Below are positions 59,563 through 64,000 of a stretch of 64,000 bases of DNA, one piece after another. The DNA comes from Apophysomyces variabilis (Eukaryota > Mucoromycota > Mucoromycetes > Mucorales > Mucoraceae), in assembly GCA_002749535.1 (NCBI GenBank), contig MZZL01000391.1, positions 263,061 through 327,060 of the forward strand. The letters are read 5' to 3'. Position numbers and translations under genes: made by a program. The stretch's first letter is position 1, and the number at the start of each line of letters is the position of its first letter. Under the pieces are notes generated by a model, which saw only the letters and a program-made list of their open reading frames with translations, had not been told where the DNA came from and did no database searches.

Positions 59563-62279
59563 TCAGTGATGCTGTGACGCTGTGGTCCCTAGGCGTTGTA
59601 TCTGATGGAGTTTCTGCTTCATCGCTTCATATTCATTTTCGCTTTCGGCATATTTCAGCTTAAAGTCAATCAGCGTTTTCTGTATTTCTTCTACTTGATC
59701 TTCTAGGATCCCGTTATGTTCGATTAATTCCGCATTTTTCCGTACTGCTTCATCAAACCGCTTCTTAAGTACATCACTGATAACACTGTTCTGCTGGACA
59801 CTTTCAATCTGAAGCCGTACTTGATTGATTTCCCAACGAAGCTGTTGGTTATCGCTATCTGTTCGCGCCAAAATTATTTTGCTTTCGATTAACTGCTTGG
59901 TGATTTCCTGATGCTCCGTTTGCAATGTCTTATAGGACTTCTCAAGCCGTCGGACGGTCTTTGATAGCTCCATATTTTCTTGACGTAAACTACTTTCTTG
60001 GGATTGAATTTTTGCTTCACGGGAAGCAATTATGGCATATTGTTTTGATAACCGTGAAAGTTGACGTTGTGTGATAGTAAAACTGTACGCGTCCCGAACG
60101 AATTCTTGTGGGTTATCCTAAATACAACATATAAATAATGAGAAATAATTATTTCATCATTTACCTTATACACATCATACACATGCTTGGCAAAGAAATC
60201 CAATAATGACTCAAAATCAAGACTAACAATTGTTTGCTGGTTTTTCTTCATCAAAGCAAGTGCGAAATTTAGAAGTATCGAGGATCCCTCGATGAAAACA
60301 AGGTCAAATACACGGAAAATCAGGTCAAACGGACATCTATACGCAAATAGGGTCATAAACCACTGAGACGCATACATTGTTGTTTTAACACCCTGCGCAT
60401 CCAGATGACGATATACTTGAGGAAGATTTTCCTCTAATAACTTTTCCAATTGATAAAGACGTTCGTGGAATGTCTCCATATTCGGTAAGAATTGCCCTCG
60501 AAGACCGTATTGGTTCAATAGCTTAACCAGGGTGCAGAACGCAGCTTCTTCCGGCATCTACTCATCCATCAGTTCATCTGATATGGCGAAGCTGTATAAG
60601 TACATGTAGTAACAAGCACCCGGCCAAAAAGGGAAGTCCTTGGCAATAGCCCACTTGCTGGTCGAACAGACTGTATGCTTTGATAACATTGAACAGTACT
60701 TCTTGACCTTCACCGTTACGCTCTTGGAAAAACTCATGTGTTGGGAATGTACGTGAAAGATCGCGGATAATAACCTTTTCTTGTGGGCTTGTCTGACTGA
60801 CCAAATCCTTGTACTCGGCCTCCATGAATGCCTTGTTATCCCGCGATCTAGAGAAAAATTGCCATAACAGGCCGCGCAGTGATGGTGGTAGTCCGACTGA
60901 CAGAACTTCATGTAGTTTTTCAGTATCAATTTGCATAGCGTTATCAGTAGAGGACACCAGCTGCATCAAGAAATCTAAATATATATGAGCAGACGCATCT
61001 ATGGCATAAAGCTCTTGTTACCCCAGTCAAAGTCATCTGTTACGCTTTCTTTCCTCTGCTGTAACATCTGGCATATTTCTTCCTTAAGTGCAATGTGATC
61101 AGGAGATTCGCATCGTCTTTCTTGTTGTGAGTTGCGGCCAAACTTTGCCATAAGCATATCATAATAGCTATTGGCGCAGGAGTTTGTTTGACTTCCACGA
61201 ACAGTGGTCGATTGAGTTAGATTCTTGAATATTTCTGATCTACGCTTACTCTGACGTTCATGGAACGTCTGCGATGGACTGTTCTTATAAAGTGGGTTTC
61301 CTCCAGACAAAGATGAACGATATACGTGTGAGAGTACTGATGATCGCTTTATCGCAATGGTTTCTGCTGAAGATCTTCTAAAGTTTGAACTTCCTTCGCT
61401 GCTATCCCGAAAATTTTTATGTTCTGTTTGGGAATTGCTATTGGATGTCACTGGGTACTCGTCCGTTCCCGTTTCAGACCGTGAAGCAGTTCCTGGAACG
61501 TTTGCAAGAGTATGCTTTCCGTCAATGTCCGCTTCAGATGTGGTCGGCGGTATGTTGGCGTCCTTGATTGGATTCTCCGATCTAGCCGGCAAGGATGGGG
61601 CATGTACTCCGCAGCCAGATTCCTGTAATTGAGCAGTTGTTTCCGTGTAATCTACCACATTCCCTGATATAGGCGAGGGCGAAGAAGCGCCTATTGAAAC
61701 ATCGTTTGTCGTCGTATCAGAGCCGGTCGTAGAATAACCATACGTCGTTTTTTGGTCATTTCCCCGCTCCGATTCTGATCGGCTAGCACGGAGAACAATG
61801 TCAGACATACGGTTGAGTGAAGACATAGACAGATGATTGTCTTTGCCAATAGTAGGTGTAGTTATAGCAGTGTCGACAGAAAAATCGGTATCGTCGTCAC
61901 TAGAAAAGGAAGCAAAATGTTTACGATGCAGACAGGGATTTTCATCTGTTCCTTTTTGAGCGATGTTGGATTTATGCTGAAGGTCAATAGATACTGTTGG
62001 CTCTTCTCCGTTGGAAGCACTCTGTTGGGTATATTTCTCTTCATCATTATCTGAATACTCCGAGTCATCACTTGTATCTTCGTCATATTCGTCGTCTGTC
62101 TTGACCTGAATGGTGAAGCCAAAGTGATCAAGATATTCTCCGCTGTCCGGATTGAGCAAAGCGTCATCCACAACATCTAAATCATATTCATAGAGTGAAA
62201 AAGAATCTTCGTTGTCCGAATCGTCTGTCTGTGCCGTATTTTCACGTATTGCATTAGCTGTTGGAGAGGTTGAAGTCAT
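59563..62279 (-). CDS. TBC-domain Rab GTPase-activating protein (Gyp5/EVI5-like)
   Basis: 858 aa from four minus-strand exons: 62279-61022, 60974-60604, 60557-60165 and 60117-59563. The first 400 residues are Ser/Asp/Glu-rich and probably disordered. The TBC domain spans about 445-675: GLPPSLRGLLWQ, then IIRDLSRTFP with the catalytic Arg finger (Arg494), and GYCQG with the Gln finger (Gln531). YASQWFMTLFAYRCPFDL and VFDLVFIEGSSILLNFALAL follow. The C-terminal 185 residues form a long coiled coil (ENMELSKTVRRLEKSYKTL...), as in EVI5 and Gyp5-type GAPs. It should switch off a Rab in secretory or endocytic transport; which one is unknown. The frame runs upstream to 62705, but that part is unlike the family, so Met62279 is chosen. 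Confidence 0.92.
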
Positions 62280-63828
62280 AATGTCTAAAGTGCTGTGGGA
62301 CCAAGAAAAAACAGAAGACGGGGAAACCAAAAAAGTCAGCTCAGTTTTGAACGTTCTCCCACTATGGGCTTTTGCAGTTGTCTTTTTCGCATAACCGGAT
62401 TTACCCAGTGATTTGCCCTTGTTTTTAATCAAAATAATGGGGTGAACTATATGGAACACTGTACGCAAACAGCTAAATAGCTCCTGCTGGTCCTGGTTCA
62501 GTATACTCTTTCGGTATATCAGGAACGTTACTGTAAGAAAAGCTCGACCTATCAGTAACAAGTGAAAGTAATCCACGCATTTGTATGAAAGGTTCAAATT
62601 CTTGAATATTCTTCTGCCTAAGCTTGAGACAGTAATGCAGCCGTGATGTTGCGTGTGCGTCGCAGCAGCACGGGATAACAAAACCTGTAGCATGACCTTG
62701 ATCATTATTGGCGCAAATTCTGTTAAACTTACAGTTGACGGTATAGCACTTTTGGATATATTACAACAGGTTCCAAATTTCTAACTGGTAAGCCATATGA
62801 TATGGTCTGGAACGTTCATTGTGTGTATCACTTTTGGAAGACCCAGATGTGCCATGAAGAACAATATGTTAAAGCATGCTTAATCCTTACTAATATATAC
62901 TGTACGGGGTGAACATGCTGTCTGCGGTTTTGTCGATGAATACTTATAGAAGGAAGATTCTGCAACAAATCCATCAATGCTATCATTAGTCAGCATTTCG
63001 TTTCCTTTCCCACGACAGACGCCATGTGCTGTTATTGGTAAGTTGGTATTGACACCATACGTATTCCCGAAGCTAGCAGTCTTTCCTCTGTGTTTATGAC
63101 AGCTTTTGTCACTTGACGAAATTAGGCTTTAGCAAGCTTTGATTTCCTTGACGGCAGCAAGTACTCCATGCAACTATATACGTCTCGGGATGTATACATT
63201 CCGATAACAGTTAATGAATACATAGGGAAACAAACAAGCTAGATGTACGGCGTTTTACCAAGTTTCTTAGAAGATTTCGATGGATAAACCTCAGCGTGGT
63301 ATGATACCCATTTTACATGTCGTTGCCTTCTTTTGAAATAGTTGTATGACGAAGTTGAGGTATTGGGCATCACGAGGCTAACTTTTTGTCATGCTGCACG
63401 TTTACTATTTTGTAATAACTGAAGATTACAACGTTCCTTCGATAAAGCTCCAAGAGATAATGTGCTGTATGTGTCTTACCAGGTGAGGGGATTTAATCTG
63501 TACCTGTCAATGTGTCTTTGTTGTATTGCTTTAAACAACGCATTCAGTTTAGCAGAGATCAGAACAAGTATGGTCATGGGTTGATGTTTTCTTTTCTAAA
63601 TGGGTGAAATCCAACTGGGTTACCTTCGTTAGATCGACACATACTCTTACTCGCTTATAGCCAATGGCGCAAATCATGCCTTTTTTCCTTTCATCGGACC
63701 GGTGAACTCTTGGTTTTATGCTGCTTCGCCTTATTTCAATCAACCTTCTGAAATTCTATTCTACCTCTTCTTTCTCTCTTTCCTTCTCCTTCAATTTCCT
63801 TATCCGTTCTTGGCTCGAGCTCGTTTCC
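62280..63828. other. intergenic, no gene recognised
   Basis: 1.5 kb. The left 400 bp are open on the minus strand (continuing the TBC frame upstream) but encode an unlikely, partly hydrophobic sequence, so this is read as leader or promoter. No other gene or repeat is supported. Confidence 0.45.
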
Positions 63829-63933
63829 ATGACTGAAGCGGTACAGTCACAACCGGCAAACTACTGCCTACTACACAAAGTCTACTATTCAACAAGCTGG
63901 TGTCCTCACTGTGGTAACGATTTAAAACGATAA
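63829..63933 (+). CDS. small CxxH/CxxC reading frame, possible first exon
   Basis: 34 codons from Met63829 after a CT-rich leader: MTEAVQSQPANYCLLH, then SWCPHCGNDLKR and a stop. CxxH and CxxC are spaced like half of a zinc ribbon. A GTAACG donor inside the second pair (at 63912) could make this exon 1 of a gene running past the right edge. No family is recognised. The CT-rich leader resembles those of other genes here. Confidence 0.35.
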   Translation: MTEAVQSQPANYCLLHKVYYSTSWCPHCGNDLKR

Positions 63934-64000
63934 AACATCCCAACAGCATCCAGGGCCTTATCAGCGCTTCTCAAGGACGAACAACTACAGCACCAAACAT

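Noticed and set aside
62280..62705. N-terminal extension of the TBC protein by 142 codons
   Set aside because: The stretch has an odd hydrophobic composition, no homology pattern, and the downstream Met fits a Ser/Asp-rich disordered start.

Overview
The window is nuclear DNA of a filamentous fungus. Genes are split by many short spliceosomal introns (mostly 41-78 nt, GT-AG, two GC-AG). The products are eukaryotic: Nem1, Sdh3, eS27, mitofusin, CDK8, cactin and primase large subunit. Together with a BRCA2 orthologue, an XLF and long gene-poor stretches of decayed DNA, this suggests an early-diverging fungus, most likely Mucoromycota (Mucorales-like). That placement is an inference from gene content and style.

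Layout: 0.1-2 kb, an XLF/NHEJ1 end-joining factor (+) facing an unknown 182-aa gene (-). 4.7-7.6 kb, NEM1 and SDH3 (+). 8.2-10.7 kb, coding-like but broken sequence with a hairpin/direct-repeat patch. 12-18.7 kb, a PY-motif arrestin (+), then UAP1, a short Hop/Sti1 and a small basic protein (all -). 21.7-28.3 kb, eS27 (RPS27), SHE9/MDM33 (+) and FZO1 mitofusin (-). 28.3-39 kb is gene-poor, with a putative 141-aa gene and a Crz1-like zinc-finger factor. 39-42.5 kb, an Ima1 inner-nuclear-membrane protein and a four-span membrane protein (+), with a possible tiny gene between them. 42.6-51 kb, a BRCA2/Brh2 orthologue (-) divergent from CDK8/SSN3 (+), then a cytochrome P450 (-). 51-54.3 kb, a pogo-like nonautonomous element, a decayed gene and tRNA-Arg(ACG). 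54.7-62.3 kb, cactin (+), PRI2 (-) and a TBC-domain RabGAP (-). A small CxxH/CxxC reading frame sits at the right edge.

Functionally, three genes serve genome maintenance: BRCA2 (recombination), XLF (end joining) and PRI2 (replication priming). Three serve mitochondria: SDH3, SHE9 and FZO1. Two serve the nuclear envelope: NEM1 and IMA1. The neighbours do not form an operon-like pathway. Exon models were built by hand from reading frame, splice signals and protein-family knowledge; no search was run.
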